NCBI GenBank assembly: GCA_031841125.1
Contig: CM063110.1
Location: 51,745,946-51,809,945, forward strand
Direction of reading: 5' to 3'
Length of the DNA stretch: 64,000 nt
From: Acanthococcus lagerstroemiae
Taxonomy: Eukaryota; Arthropoda; Insecta; Hemiptera; Eriococcidae
How positions within the stretch are numbered: the stretch's first letter is position 1; every line of letters starts with the position of its first letter. Made by a program: the position numbers and the translations under genes. This document shows, piece after piece, positions 31,881 through 45,334 of the stretch. The notes beneath the pieces are model-generated. The model had not been told where the DNA came from. It did no database searches and saw nothing but the letters and a program-made list of their open reading frames with translations.

Positions 31881-32859
31881 GTCAGTTATATTTTTTCGTG
31901 TTGTGCTCGCGATTTTTTTTTTCAAGTGCTGTTATCTCATTTTTTGTGTGCGTGTTCGAGAAGGTACTTCTGGCTATCGCGCTGTCGGCCCGATAAAATG
32001 GACGTTCGTCGCGTCCTCGCATGTGCTCCACACGTGACAGCTGAAATTTATAATTTCAGCCTGTTCAAAATTTTTTGAATTTTGTGTACGTTGCGGCTTG
32101 CGTTTGAAAATTTTCTGAGTTCGTTAGGCTGGTTATGGTGGCTCGTGGGTCATTTTATACACGTTCTTAAAGCAGTGCTATTAAAGGACGATTCGATTTC
32201 AGTGTATGCTAATTTTTTTCAATTATTCAAATGTGTGCCCTAATCCATATACCACGCAATTTCTATACCTGACCCAGTGTGTCCAATAAAGCTGCTAGAA
32301 TGTCCACTATATCGTCTTTGACCCGAATGTCTGTGGAAATCCGATGTTAATATTTACCCATCTCATTACATGAAATTCGTCATTTTTGGGAATTTATAAA
32401 CCTAAAGTGCAGTATGTTAGATCAAGGATCACATTGAAAACTTTTGGCTTTTATGTGCCATTCGGTGATAAAATAATGTGTTCAGTTTTTCTAATTTTGT
32501 TGATATTGACAGCCTCACAGAAGTGTATTAGGTTCATAGCAGATAGTACTTGACTGTGCTCAAATTTTTGACTGTTCAATTGATTCGTTTGAGCCCGATC
32601 AGTATACTTGATACAGGGCCTTACATACCTCGTATCTGGGTAGAGAAAAATCAAGCTTGAATAATTTGGAAGTGTTGGCAAATTTTTCTCGACTCTTGTG
32701 CTCTCGTCACGATTGAGTTTTAGAAGCGAATCAAGTGATCTACAAGTGAAATTTTGAAGATGTCAGTTTTCAAATTCTGTATTTGACCAAACCTTTCCGC
32801 ACTCTCTAAAGGCTGTGCACATCTTCCAGGATGAATAACTTTTTTAATCGTACTATTTT
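31881..32859 (+). other. Putative intron start and unannotated sequence
   Basis: Begins with GTCAGT, a good donor. No acceptor followed by a recognisable coding exon was found. The sequence is T-rich near the donor and otherwise featureless. Confidence 0.4.
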
Positions 32860-34350
32860 TTCACCAAATGACTTCTTTTAGGATTTCTGGAACTTGTCCG
32901 AAAACTATTTTCTTTCGCCCCTACTGTTCCGCTAAGTTGATATATATTTCATAACTGCGAGACTGAAGGAACCTACTTACTTAATTCCCATTGTGGTCTT
33001 TCTCAGATGTATTTCAACGGTGAAATTTTCTAGTGTCTTACCCTCACTTCACATATAATGCAAAAACATATTTTCTCATTGTCAGTGCACACAAAATGAA
33101 TTTACTCTATCAAAGAGTATTCTGAGATATAAAATGCTCAACTGGTGCTATTTTCAACAAATTATCTGAAACTTGTTAGAAAACTTTTTTCCCTTTCTCC
33201 TACTGCTCGGGTTAAGTTGATATATATTTCGTATGCAATACTAAAACAACCAACTTGAATTCTCATTGATGTTTTCAAAAGTGAAATTTTGTGGTGTCTC
33301 ACAGTAACTTCACATATGACTCAAAAACAATATTTTCTCAGTCACCACACACATAAATGAATTTATTATCAGAGAAATATTCTGAGGCATAACAGGGTCG
33401 TGCTATTTTCAACAAATTATCTGATATTTGTCGAAGTATTCTCAAATGTGAAATGTGGTGTCCTGGTGTCTGTTATTTCGCGTAAACAATTTTTTTTTCT
33501 GTCAGTGCACACAAAAATTAATTTACTGTTGAAGAAATATTCTGAGACATAAAATGGTGAACCAGTGCTATTTTCAACAAATTATCTGAAATTTGTTAGA
33601 AAATTTTTTCCCCTTAAACATGTGTATTTTCAAGTGTGAAATGTGGTGTCTCGCGGTTATTTTACGTGTGATGCAAAAACAAATTATTGTCTAATTGTCA
33701 GTGCACACAAAAAATGAATTTCCTATTGAAGAAATATTCTGAGGCATAAAATGCTGAACTGGTGCCATTTTCAGCAAATTATCTGAAACTTGTCAGAAAA
33801 CTTTTTACCCTTTACCCCTACTGTTCGAGCTGAGCTGATAGGTATATTTCGTATCTGTAATACTAAAAGAACCAATTTAAATTCCCATTATCTTCGTAAA
33901 ATATGGATATTTTCAAATGTGAAATTTTGTGGTGCCTCATAGTTACTTCACGTGCGATGCAAAAACAAAATATTTTCTTACAGTTCGTGCATACAACAAT
34001 GAATTTGCTATCAAAGGAATATTCTGAGGCATAAAATGCTCATTTTGTATCTGAAGATTTGAGAAACTATCTTACAAAATCCCAATTGTAATATTCCTAA
34101 GAGATGTATATTTTCAAAAGTGAAATTTTGTGGTAGTATATTTTCAAAGGTGAAATGTTGTGGTACCTTACGGTTAGGTATTCCATGTGATGCAAAACAA
34201 AATATTTTCCCACTATCAGTGCTCACAAAAATGAATTTACTTTTGAAGGAATATTTTGAGGTATAACATGCTTTACTAGTCCTATTTTTAATAAATTATT
34301 TCAAAGGAAGATTTTGAGGAATAAAATGCTATCAGTCCTACTTTCAACCA
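32860..34350 (+). repeat. Diverged tandem array, about six to seven units of 170-280 bp
   Basis: Two anchors alternate. The first is TTTTCAAAAGTGAAATTTTGTGGTGTCTCA, at about 33010, 33275, 33440, 33630, 33905 and 34110. The second is AATATTCTGAGGCATAAAATGCTGAACT, at about 33118, 33368, 33538, 33735, 34019 and 34250. Between them lie CAGTGCACACAAAAATGAATTTACT and CAACAAATTATCTGAAACTTG. Units vary in length because internal blocks (such as TACTGTTCGAGTTAAGTTGATATATATTTCGTA) are missing in some. Non-coding. Confidence 0.85.
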
Positions 34351-35044
34351 ATTATGACAATTCACATGAATTACTGAAAAATGATTTACACTCTTGAATA
34401 CTGTTTCTATTGCCTATTCCCATCAGCCTAATGTACTTAGAATTTTAAAATTGTCAAATAACAAAAAAATGTAAATTATGTTTCCATAACATTTCAAATG
34501 CGTAGCACCAAATAATACAGTGTTCGTTTTAAACTACATAGCATGGGTGTCTCTCATAGCGTTTTCTAGATCACTAGTAGATAATAAATCGTACTCAATG
34601 ACCTGTGCCGCTCTGAAGTCTGGAAAAATGCAATATCCACCTCTTACCTACATAGGATAGAAAACTACAGATAACATCACATATGCATTGATAACAGACC
34701 TCATTTCTAATCGAACGAAGCTCGTTGAAATTTCTGTCGATTGCAATTCTCATGCGGATGGTTGATGCCTGCAAATGTATTACCATAATAATCAAAATCA
34801 GGTCATGTGAGTATGATCCGAAGTACAAATAGATAAATAGTTGAAGAAACTCTACGCTTATTAATATCTGGTCGTGAGAAAAAAAATTCCTTATTGCCTT
34901 ATCAATACCTTTGACAAGGAACATTGCGTGTGTATGACTTGAGATAGCAGCCTTTGTATGGAAAAGGGGTCAGTATCACTGACGGTGAAAATTGTTTCAG
35001 CGTGGCAAAATTCGAAATATTGAGATAATGTTTAGTATTCTTCG
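34351..35044. other. Unannotated AT-rich DNA
   Basis: A 109-codon minus-strand ORF (34595-34924) has no recognisable motif and I treat it as chance. Nothing else seen. Confidence 0.45.
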
Positions 35045-35275
35045 ACCTGAAATGCCGAGGAATTATTTGGACCACAGAAACTGTATTACCTACTTTTTAA
35101 AAAGCTAATTACTCACAAGATTTATAAGCATATTTTTAAGGTCTGAAATCTGTTGTACCTGGAATTCCTGAGAATTCTCTCGGCCACAGAAACGGAATTA
35201 GGTATCTGCTATTTTGAAAGCAGATGCTCATAAAATTGATTAGTACATTTTTAATCTTAAAAATCTGTCGTATGT
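35045..35275 (+). repeat. Tandem duplication, ~111-bp unit
   Basis: CCACAGAAACTGTATTACC at 35072 and CCACAGAAACGGAATTAGG at 35183 align, followed in both by a TTTTAA/TTTGAAA stretch, a CTCA(C/T)AA block, then CATTTTTAA and AAATCTGT(T/C)GTA. Old, two-copy. Confidence 0.7.
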
Positions 35276-38200
35276 TTTAAAAAATTCACCATTTCGCAAG
35301 TATTTGAGACGCGTATCCTGCCGCTCCAAATTTACTCACCTATTCACAGTGGCCTTTATAGTTTTTAGATTAAATTTATGAACGATGAATTCTTCACCAA
35401 AATTTCATAAAATAATATTAAAATGACCCTTCCATTTGCTGCCAAAGTCATTTTTTATTCGATATCCGATCGACATTATGATGATTGGTTGAATCTAATC
35501 GGTGACACAATTTCTCTGTAATTTTTTGTGATATAAAAAACCAGAACCCTCGTATTTTTTTTTTTTTTGAATTTGAAAATATTTTGCGTCAAAATTACCT
35601 CTGTGAGGTAATTTTTTTCTGATTTTCTAATTACTTCTGTTCTTGTTGCTATCTTAATACTGAGTGAAATATTGGAAGAGAACACAAATTTTTCAATCCC
35701 TGTAATTAAAATTTTGAAATAGATTTCATGGATCTAAAACCTGAAATATTTCTCTGCAGTATCGCGTTTTATTAGTAACCAATTTTTTTGACCAGTAAAT
35801 ACATCCACAAATAATGTAGAATACAGGTGAAAAGTTCAAAAATTCAGTTTTTGTCAATGTTATGATTGCCCTTCCGCTGATACTACCCAATGTCAAAGTT
35901 ATATCAATGCCGCAAATTTCCGCCCACTGTTTCTTCAAATAATTACTTGTCATGTGTTTATGATGCAAAATTTAGTAATTGAATATTTTTACCACAAAAT
36001 ATGATAAACCTCTCCATATTATGAAGAAATGTGTTCACTGAAAAAATGTTATCAGTGAAAGAACATTGCTGTTTCAAATGTGAACGTATTTGCTGTAAAT
36101 TCTAATAAATGTAAGAAATGGTTATGATGATCATTGTGAATTTTACCTATACTACAATCATGTTGAGAAAAGGACTCTTAAATTTTCCTTTACTTGCAGT
36201 CATTTATTTTATAAAATTCATGTGATATAATATAGAATTTCATGTGTGAGTAAAGAATACTGATCAGTAAACAGGGGTGCATAGCCGGTAAACAACCGCT
36301 CACTGATTTTCTGACACACTCCTATCGTACACTAGTATACCAAAAAATTATATCCTTGAAATATGAATATCTGACCTGTGTTGGTGGATTATTTACTTAT
36401 CTCTCTTGAACAGCGTATGAAAAGAATAATTAGAATCCGAGCTCGATGTGAACCTTAATACCGAACGTCGATTTGAAAAATAACCTTGTAGTAATCTTAT
36501 CAAATGGACATCTATGGAACTGGAAAGAATGCTAAATAAGGCCATTTGAAAAGAAATACGTCTGTTCACTTTGTGCAAGTAGTTTTTTATTAGCCAGTGT
36601 TCTTTGGCACGTTACATCCACTTGTGTAGAATTTTGGAACTTTTAATTGTGGCTCAGTTTAGATGGATTACCATTTATGAATTCCAATTAGTAGGTATAT
36701 AGAACTGCTTTCTTAATCGGTGAAAATTTTCAACTCTTAAAAAAAAAATACAAGTCGTAAACGTGTTGCATATAATAAAGTGGTACGAATGGGCCAGTAA
36801 ACTTATCCAGTAACCCATGATGTTTGCTGTATCTGTTGTGTCGAGCATTATTTATTCAAAATATGCGTGGAAAAATAACGTAGATGAATAAATCGAATTG
36901 CCGGTTCCAACTTCGACTGAACATCAGTTTGATAGATTTTGATAAGTAATATTAACGACTGGCGTTTGCTGGAGAGTCACAGACCGGCTGGAGATGCTGT
37001 GAGGACGAAACTAAATAACTTAATCTGAATGCCAGAAAATATTTATCACTCGAAAATGCAACGAAATTCTGAGATGTTTGTAATTTTAATGTGGATATGC
37101 TGCTGGCTTGGTAGTCTGTTTATAGTGTTGGAACAGATGTGAGAAGATATTACTTCTTCATGTAGTGTATAGTAGCTACTGCCTTTAGGTGTACATATAC
37201 TTATTTTTAATTGTTGTAAATAGGTTTCTAGATTGTAAAAAAATCAATTTGTATGTAGGTAGGTACAAATTCTCGAAATACTACACCAACAAATTTGGTT
37301 TGAATTTTGATATTGATACATTGATAGTTCATGAATTTTTATGAGCTTCGTTAATCTTTTATAAGTCTATATGCAATGAGTGCAGATGTTTGAGCTTGAT
37401 GGTAATATCTGTAATGTTGATATAATTCCTTGAAAATGAGAAAAAATGTCTTGTTTAGGGTGCCCCTATGACGAGATAAAATCTGTGTTACCTATGTTAC
37501 GTTAATTTTAGAGCTTTCTAGTGACTCTGCTGGCCAATACATTGACTTCGTGTCTCAGTAAGCCTACTTCTCCCAATAAAAATCTCCCTCCGTACTCTTC
37601 GTGCTGACAAGCTCAATGGTGCTTCACGGAGTACTAATATTTCTTATCTAAGAGTATGTTGTGTTGTGATACAGTACCTTCCTTTCTGTCTAGTGATATT
37701 GCAAAGTGTTTTCCCACCAGCGAGAAAATATTCTTTGATCATCGTAAGACGGCACGTGATTCTGTATTGTAATTCTGTTCACTAGTTTCTTACATTCTTA
37801 CAAAAGCGCTTATCAAAGGCAACTGCAAATCGAGAAAAATATTATACGATCAACTGCTCTTTGGCTTATGTTTGTGTAAACTATTTGAAGGGAGACGGAA
37901 GAAATGCAGCGATTAAATCTTGAAAAATGTTCAACATAGCGTTTTTTGAGAAACAGAAACATGACTTATCGGGATTCTGAATAACATGCTGATTAAGATC
38001 TGCAATTCCAAAGGAATGGCCATTGGCGGTCGGATCGATTGGGTCGCGATACGGCGTACACCGTGCGGTGGACTTGCAAATGACGACCTTGTTTGTGTTC
38101 TCATTATAAGTTGGTGAAAATATTCTAGTTTTTTGAAGTACATATTACGAATGCGGCGTCTACTGTATTACGAATGCTGCTCAATTAGATGGTACAAAGT

Positions 38201-38341
38201 GTATACATTTGTATGAGATTTGTAGCGGAACTTTGCTGTCTTTTGTGAATTGATGTTGCAAGGTTAATGAACCACCCACTCGAATCGTAATTGACTGGTT
38301 TAATTTCGTGAAATCTGAATGGTGCACGTGAAGCAAGATGA
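35276..38341. other. Unannotated AT-rich DNA
   Basis: Contains a T run near 35557-35569 and CAGGGGTGCATAGCCGG at about 36273, which resembles a hAT-type end with no partner found. No gene recognised. Confidence 0.45.
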
Positions 38342-38517
38342 GTCGATGACAGGGCCGTACCGACGGGCCCATAGGTTAAAGAAAAGACGAACAAACAATG
38401 GGTTGAGACGGTGAGGAGGGCGGATCCATGACTGAGCCCCTCCCCCCACCAAGAAAAAATCCTCTTAATTGCAACCCCCTCCCTTACTTAAATCCTGGGT
38501 ACGGCCCTGGTCGATGA
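38342..38517. mobile_element. hAT-type MITE (38350-38509) with perfect 8-bp TSD
   Basis: The 12-bp terminal inverted repeat CAGGGCCGTACC / GGTACGGCCCTG is exact. The element is 160 bp and is flanked on both sides by GTCGATGA (38342-38349, 38510-38517). The interior has CCCCTCCCCCCACC and AACCCCCTCCC tracts. Exact ends and exact duplication point to a comparatively recent insertion. Confidence 0.95.
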
Positions 38518-39277
38518 ATGTCTGTTACAATACAGACGGATGAATCTACTGCTCATTTGAGCGCTCAAGTAGACATAGAGAATGATACTGAACATTTGAA
38601 GACAGCTCCTAATAAACTACCCACGCAATGTTGAGAAAGAAGAAGAGAATGAAAGGAAAAATGAAATTGCTCACTGTGGGAAGAGGAAGTCATAACTGTG
38701 AGCGGCGGAATTGTATGTTTTTGAAGTTGCATCACTTTGTAGTGAAATTGGCGAAATGTCTGAACGCATGTCAAAGAATCAGGTCTGTCTAGGAAGGCAT
38801 GACGAGTCATGGAGTTTGACGAGTATCAACGAGTCTTAAAGGCAGCAAAACAAATTACAGCAAGTTTAACTTCTTTTCTAAACGTGTCTGAGTGTCACAA
38901 ATTGGATATGTCCTATAATAAGAATGGCGAGGGCGGCTGAGTGAATAATTACCAAAGGAGGAGTGCGTTCAGCTTCTTGAGTCTTGAATGAGTTTTGTTG
39001 TGCCTGTTTCTTCAAGTTCAGGCTTATAAAAAGCTTGTTAACAATCATGTAATCTAGTTTTGCTACTCAAATTTACTAGGTTGTTGTCGAGTAAAAGTTC
39101 ACAATTATTGCTCTATACTGTAGTGGTAGGATAAATGTAGCCACAGGTTTAAATTTGAAAATTCACGCGTCATAAGTATTCTGCAGAAAGAAGGAATAAC
39201 TCGTACTAGACTGGTGTTGTTATGCCCTTAATTTTTCCACTGGCTCAGTATTCCCTCTTCTTTATGATTGTTACTCT
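38518..39277. other. Unannotated DNA
   Basis: A single AACGAGTCTTAA phrase near 38828 links it to the AGTCTTAA-rich family. Nothing else recognised. Confidence 0.45.
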
Positions 39278-39475
39278 TCATTCATTTGAAAATTAACCGC
39301 AACAGGTCTTCTCTGTGGTCGCACCTGGCGTATTGGCCCTATAAGCACCATAGATAGGGTAACACAGAACCAAGATCTCAGTTTTTATATTTCATTCATT
39401 TGAAAATTGGCCACAACAGGAGTTCTCAGGGGCCACATCTGGCGTATCTGCCCTATAAGCCTCACAGGTAGATTA
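39278..39475 (+). repeat. Tandem duplication, 114-bp unit
   Basis: TTCATTCATTTGAAAATT recurs at 39278 and 39391 (unit offset 114), each followed by GCCACAACAGG-like, TTCTC..TGGTCGCACCTGGCGTAT and GCCCTATAAGC blocks. Two copies with moderate divergence. Confidence 0.8.
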
Positions 39476-41174
39476 ACAGCCGAAAGGTTTCTCCTGAAAG
39501 ACGAGCCAGACTTCAATAAGAAATAGTGTGGGTCGAGGAGTTGGAAAGGTGGAATTTTTTGTAGTGTAACATTGAAAAGTTCACTTCATAATTAGCTCAA
39601 AGATAGGAAACATTGTATGCTAATTGAGTTTGTTCGCTCTTTTTCCAACACCTCGTCAGGAATTCGCATGTACCATAATCCAAGCTCAGACCCTAATTAT
39701 TGGAAATAATTGCCTAGTTGATATGGTAATCGCGAGCACCTGATGTACAGAAACTGAGTTTCCTCCCGTTAGTGGTTTTCAGTTTACCAGTTTTCAAAGT
39801 TTACAGTTATAAGACTGCATTTTCTTTTCACATCACTGTTTTGATAGGTGTTTTTTAAATTTTTTATTATGATTTAATCACTTGGCATTATCTACAAGCT
39901 TGTCTTATGTACAGGGAAGTATGCAATATTGGGCTAATAATATGCAAATGACGAGTCTCTCTTCTAATTAACTCAGAACTGGTTGTGATTTTGAAAATTA
40001 TAATTTTGGAAACTCAATAACTTGTTAACGATTGCACCATATTGAAATTAGGTAGATATGTTTTTCCATACACGGTGTCCACAGCCATCACAGGTTCTTT
40101 AATTTTGTGCTATTCTGCTAAACTTTTAGTTATATTCCTGATGTCGGTGGTATTGAAAATGAGATTGTAATCAAAAAGCGTTACTCCTTCATTGAATGCG
40201 TGCATCTGATGCTTTTCTGAAGCTCCTTGAAGTACTGCTGGTATTGAAATCGAGAAATTCTGTTTAGTAAATGCTGCTGAGAAGGGAATTTATGTTTGTA
40301 GAGAAAATTTTCCTCTTATTTTCACCTATTTCTCTACAGTTCGACCTTCTCCTCGGCAGACATTAGGTGTAGAAGGGCATTTAAATGAATTGTTTCGTGG
40401 TCGTGTGTGGAGGTAGAGATGAAGGGGTCACTGTGTGTATCTAAGGAGATCGTGTATGACCTATAAAGGTCAGATCTTCTTCGCTGGGGGTACCCATCTC
40501 ATTTGAGTGTGTGTCTTGGCACCCTTGGACCCTTTGTTGTTGCACCCCTTAAGGCGGGAGTAATCAATGAACATACTTTTTATTTTTTAGTGATACGAAA
40601 TTCAACTGGTTTTCCCAGTCACTTGAATCGTGTAAACATACTCGAGACGGTATCACATTTCTCGCATGTTCAGTTACAGATATACAGGCCGCAATCTGTA
40701 CGTACGAGGAAAGTATATACAATAGTTCTCGAATTAAATTTGATTGCATTCTACCTGCTTGATGAGGGGGGGGGGTGTCATCATGACGAAAGTAGATCCA
40801 CGTCAAATAATTTCACGAAATAGTATTATTCGTATATGGGTTCAGCTCTAGCACATTTTCCAAAAATTGCGCGAATAATGACACCAACATACACGTACAG
40901 AAGAAGGAAAATAGCGAGACCATTGGATACATTTTGTTTCATTATGCGCGTGAAAAAACAGAACTTATTTTTATGCGTGGTTTAATTATCCGCGCTGCGA
41001 CTGGCTTGATTTGCCATTACGCGGTGTATATGGAGTGAAAAAATTTGCAAATTTGAGAGTAGCTTCAATTAGGCATCATTGACCGAAAAATTCAACGTTT
41101 TTTGGCGGCCCCGGTGTTGGTAATTCGCGAGCAGAAAAAAAAGTGTGTACCGTTAAACGCATAATTAAAATTTT
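39476..41174. other. Unannotated AT-rich DNA
   Basis: A 106-codon ORF at 40503-40823 runs across a G run and has no motif. No element ends paired. Confidence 0.45.
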
Positions 41175-41715
41175 GCTGTAATCCGAGTGAGCTGGATCGA
41201 GAAATCGGAGCATGTAGAGGAGAAATTGGGAATTAGCCACTAGAATGATCGTGTGGCCTATTGGTATTCAAGTTGAATTACTGTGATATTCTGGCTCCAC
41301 TTCGACCCGAGATATCCTCCCCCGCCTGTTTCCTAATTCGCGACTGAATAAAGTTTCCTTATTGAGTATTCGAATCCGAATGAACTGAACCTGGAAATCG
41401 GAGCATATAGAGCGGGCTGTGGGAATTTGGCACCAAAGTGATGTTGTGACCCCTATTCAAGGATGCATTGCTGTGACATACTGGCTCCACTCCGACCCGA
41501 GATATTTGCCCCGGCCTGTTTGATAATTCGCGGCTGAATAAGTTTCCATATTGAGTATTCGAATCCGAATAAGCTGAACTTGGAAATCGGAGCACATAAA
41601 GGGGAAGGTGGGTATTTGGCACCAGGGTGACAGTGTGGCACGTGATAGTGTAGCACCTTAGTATTCAAGTTGCATTGCTATGACATTCTGGCCTCACTCC
41701 GACACGAGATATATA
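41175..41715 (+). repeat. Tandem array, three ~192-bp units
   Basis: GAAATCGGAGCAT(A/G) anchors lie at about 41200, 41394 and 41586. Each unit continues with GGGAATT(T)GGCAC, GTGTGGC, TATTCAAG(T)TGCATTGCTGTGACAT, CTGGCTCCACTCCGACCCGAGATAT and CGCGGCTGAATAAGTTTCC. The third is truncated and carries an internal ~25-bp duplication of GTGTGGCACGTGATAGTGT. Confidence 0.85.
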
Positions 41716-42769
41716 AGGTGGTTCAAAAAAGATGTGCATCTTATTATACGAACCAAATGGCCATCAGTGCCCGTCTTTCTGGATCACCTTGCATCTGCAT
41801 AATTGCTTTGTTTCCCGATTGTAATACAGGTCGGTATATTTAATCACGGCGAGAAATTGTTTTTCACCTGTTGACAATTATTTAATATTTATGGGCGATC
41901 GACACGAGGCTATCGAACAGGGTGCGAAAAAAAAAGAAGCGAAGAATGACACTTCAACGTGGTGATAATAATTACTCATTGCACGCTTACGAGACCAGAC
42001 AAGTATAATATATAATAAATTGTTGGAAGAAAATGAATGAAAAAATAATAATAATTAACGCATGTAAGACCGCGCCGGCTTAATTGTTCGTGCGATTTTA
42101 ATTAAATCATTTTTCACTCGACTGGCCGGGATGTTAATGTTCACGGTGAAAATGGCAATTTTTGCGTTGTCCAAACGAGGTCAAGGACGCGATTGCCGCG
42201 CCGAATATCTTCGTATATAATTCATTTTCTTCGAGATTTTTCATCGATAATTCATTTTTCGTAATGTCGTGTATATGAGGCGAAATGGGCGAAATCTTTA
42301 TTACTCGTCTGGTCTATACATATAGTCGAGAAAGTCACGTCTCGTTCGGTTTTCCGCGACATAGATTATTTTCAGTTTTGAACAAATTCAGCGAAAAAAA
42401 TAGCTGGAGAGAAGGTTACCTGAAGGTTGTGCTGCGAATCATATGTCCAACTAATGCACTAAAATAAAAAATACAAAGCTTGCACATCTCATGTGGGCAG
42501 ATTCAAAGAACTTATCGCCTCTAATATCAGAAATGTGTCCGTGTACCGTCCCTAACTCGTGAAATAATTTCGTGAAGTCTTTTATGCATCATTTCTCTTG
42601 TACATTAAAGACATGATCGACGCCTTCGAGAAGAAACGCCAGAATCCCAGACAGGTAAGAGACATTCACTAGCCAGCCCGCCCGACCAAGCTTCCGGATA
42701 GGGTCATTGATGAAGAGATACCCATCTGCTAGTGTGCCAGTAGGTCTGTTATGGGTGACAGCCTTCCAG
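41716..42769. other. Unannotated AT-rich DNA
   Basis: AAGGTGGTTC near 41717 and GGATCACCTT near 41782 could be short inverted ends of a ~75-bp MITE, but no duplication supports it. No gene seen. Confidence 0.4.
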
Positions 42770-43150
42770 ATAGAAGGAGATCAGTCAGACTGACGAACAG
42801 ACCTGTCTGCCAGACAAACCAGACAGAGATAGGTATATAGGTAGTTGGCCAGTCAGACAGAGACTCGTGCGTATGAATGGCGTATTGGTGTGAGATTCGT
42901 ATGGCTTGGCTTGTGGGTGTGAGTTGTCTGTTCTTTATGGAAGGGTTGAGTGCAGGATGTGGCAAAGCCTTCTTCTAGATAAAAGAAAATCAGTCAGACT
43001 GAAATACAGACAGAGATAGGTGGCCAGTCAGACCGAGACTCGTGCGTGTGAAGGGCGTGTCGGTGTGAGATTAGTCTTGCCTTAACTTGTGGGTGTGAGA
43101 GTTGTCTATTCTTTATGGAAGGGTTGAGTGCAGGATGTGGCAAAGCCTTA
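42770..43150 (+). repeat. Tandem duplication, ~176-bp unit
   Basis: CAGTCAGAC(A/C)GAGACTCGTGCG, GGTGTGAGATT, CTTGTGGGTGTGAG and TTCTTTATGGAAGGGTTGAGTGCAGGATGTGGCAAAGCC occur twice, offset 175-178 bases. The last block is identical between copies, so the duplication is fairly recent. The first half of the region is CAGACAGA-rich. Confidence 0.9.
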
Positions 43151-45334
43151 TTTGGGTTAAAAAGGTCTATACCCCTCTGTCTTGTGTGAAATACAAATGC
43201 AAGATAATTACTGGTCGATCAAGCCCATCAATATACATGTGATCTGACTTTTTGCGCTCTGCCTTCCACTTATACACGCAATCTTTTGCCCAAAATGCGA
43301 GGCGCTGGCACGTGGTCACCATATTCGCCGCGACTGATGTATTTGCAGAAAATAGCTATTGCGTAAACAAATTTGAAGATCAGTAACCTCGATAAGTTGG
43401 GCTAAAATTTACTTTTCGATGCGAAGTATTCCTTTGTAACTTTGAATATGAACGCAACACTTTTGTAATTTCGGTAACAGTTACCACAAACGAAAAAAAT
43501 CCGAGAGGTAAAAGTTCGGGCGTCGAGTCGATAAAGTAATTTTCAGTTTTCACGTACACCGTGCCCTTGAACTTTGTTTCAGTTCAGGTTACGTTCGTGG
43601 GGCGAATTACACAGCATTATTTGAAGTGATCCTCTCCACGAACATATGGGTTTCGATATCTGATATCTGTACCTAAATCGATTCTGTATTCTGTCGGATT
43701 CCTCGAATCTACAATTTACTTTTTTATTGCTATCGCGATCCGTTTTGATAATTTGAGAAAAACTTCCTGTTGGCATTATGCGTGTGCTATGTATAACACG
43801 CGGCTTACGCTCGCAATCAACTGTTCTTCGTCCATCATTTGAAGGCGTTCTTACCGTGTTGCCAGATATGAGAAATTGTAAACACTGTCACGATTTTCGG
43901 TCCTGTAACACGATGATTGAAATTACATGAGAGAGACGAGGGGTCTGCTCATGGGTGTAGTGCCCGAGTGCTCGAGCACTATGGACGCTCCGAGAAGAAT
44001 GTGAAGTACCGAATACTGGTTTGCATATAGCTGCAATATTCTATGTATCTTCGTTTGAAGTTGACTTTCAAAAATGACCTACAAAATTCACAGGTACATA
44101 ATACCCGAATCATGTAGATTGTTCAAGTCGGAACAAATAACTATGTGTCTACCTGTGCCATTTGATGTGTATTGGGTAAGAAACCATTGTGTCATGGCTT
44201 TACCCACTGTGCAGGAGCGGGCAAATCTGTGTTTTTTTTTTTGCCATCACAGATCTGTTTTGTTGGTTCCATGCTTCGTACAGACTGTAGTTCATACAGG
44301 AAACAGAAGGGACAAATCTTCCTTTGCTTCCCGCATTATACTGAGAATACAGCCGATAGGTTTTTACTTGTTTTGCTATAACATGGTTGTTCCTCGGTTC
44401 CATTCCGTTAAAAATAATACATAGAACAGAAACTGGTTCCATTCCTTTCATGATATTTCATGGAACTGAAACTGTGTGTCTTCACTTGTTTCTGGCCGAT
44501 CTGTAGTGAGAGGGGGCTCATGAGGGACTGACAAGTATCTAAATAATGCTGAAAGTTCTTTCGCTCTGTATAATTTTTCACTTCTTGGGGGGGTTTCCAG
44601 AGCATTAAGGGGTAAGCCCCTGTAAGACTCCTCTGCAGCACCCTCCTCGTTTGCGCCTATGGTAAGAATTGACCTTTACTCAAAGGCGACCTTTTCTCGT
44701 TTCAATAAATGACACAATGAACTGTACCAGCAAGTTTAACCGTGTTTTTCCTTACTATATTATATTCAAAGAACTTGATATAGATTTGAGATTTTTTTCT
44801 CCCTTGAAAACTGAGATCAGTAAAATAAAATCTACTTGTTGAGTAATGTCCTATGCGCGTGGTTCTCTCCCAGTTATTGATCAAATTCGAAGATTACATA
44901 CGATAAAGTATTATGCTAAGATCGACTCCTGATTTAAAAAGATGTTTGCCCTCTTCAGTGCTTCGATACGGTGTACACTTAACCCAAGTACAATAGAAGA
45001 TTTTAAAGACTATTTGTTGTCATATTCTGAACTTCCATGTGAGTTCTGTGGCCGAAAGAAGTGGTTCTGAGAAGACAAAATCACAAGCATTTGATTAGCG
45101 GAAACCGCATTTTCCAGATAACGTTAGAGCTCTAGGTACCTATGTTTTTTTTACTTGGTATTTTATTTCTGACGTATGGTTATCTTTGATCCAAGATTTC
45201 AGTTTTGGGAAACCATATTCAGCATTTATTTTAATTATCCAATTGAATTTTCTAAGACATTAACATCTTCATCTGAACAACAAAGACATGTGAAGCGATA
45301 AACGGCAAATGAATCAGGACACTCCAAATGAATG
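43151..45334. other. Unannotated DNA
   Basis: Contains the perfect 14-bp palindrome AGTGCTCGAGCACT (43967-43980). A 116-codon ORF (44074-44424) overlaps ORFs on the other frames and has no motif. No exon or complete transposon recognised. Confidence 0.45.

Noticed and set aside
41716..41790. Tiny MITE with AAGGTGGTTC/GGATCACCTT ends
   Set aside because: Imperfect 10-bp ends and no TA or other duplication; too little evidence.
43950..44661. CATGGGTGTA and TTTGCGCCTATG as inverted ends of a 0.7-kb element
   Set aside because: Only 7 of 10 positions match and the flanking octamers GGTCTGCT and GTAAGAAT differ.
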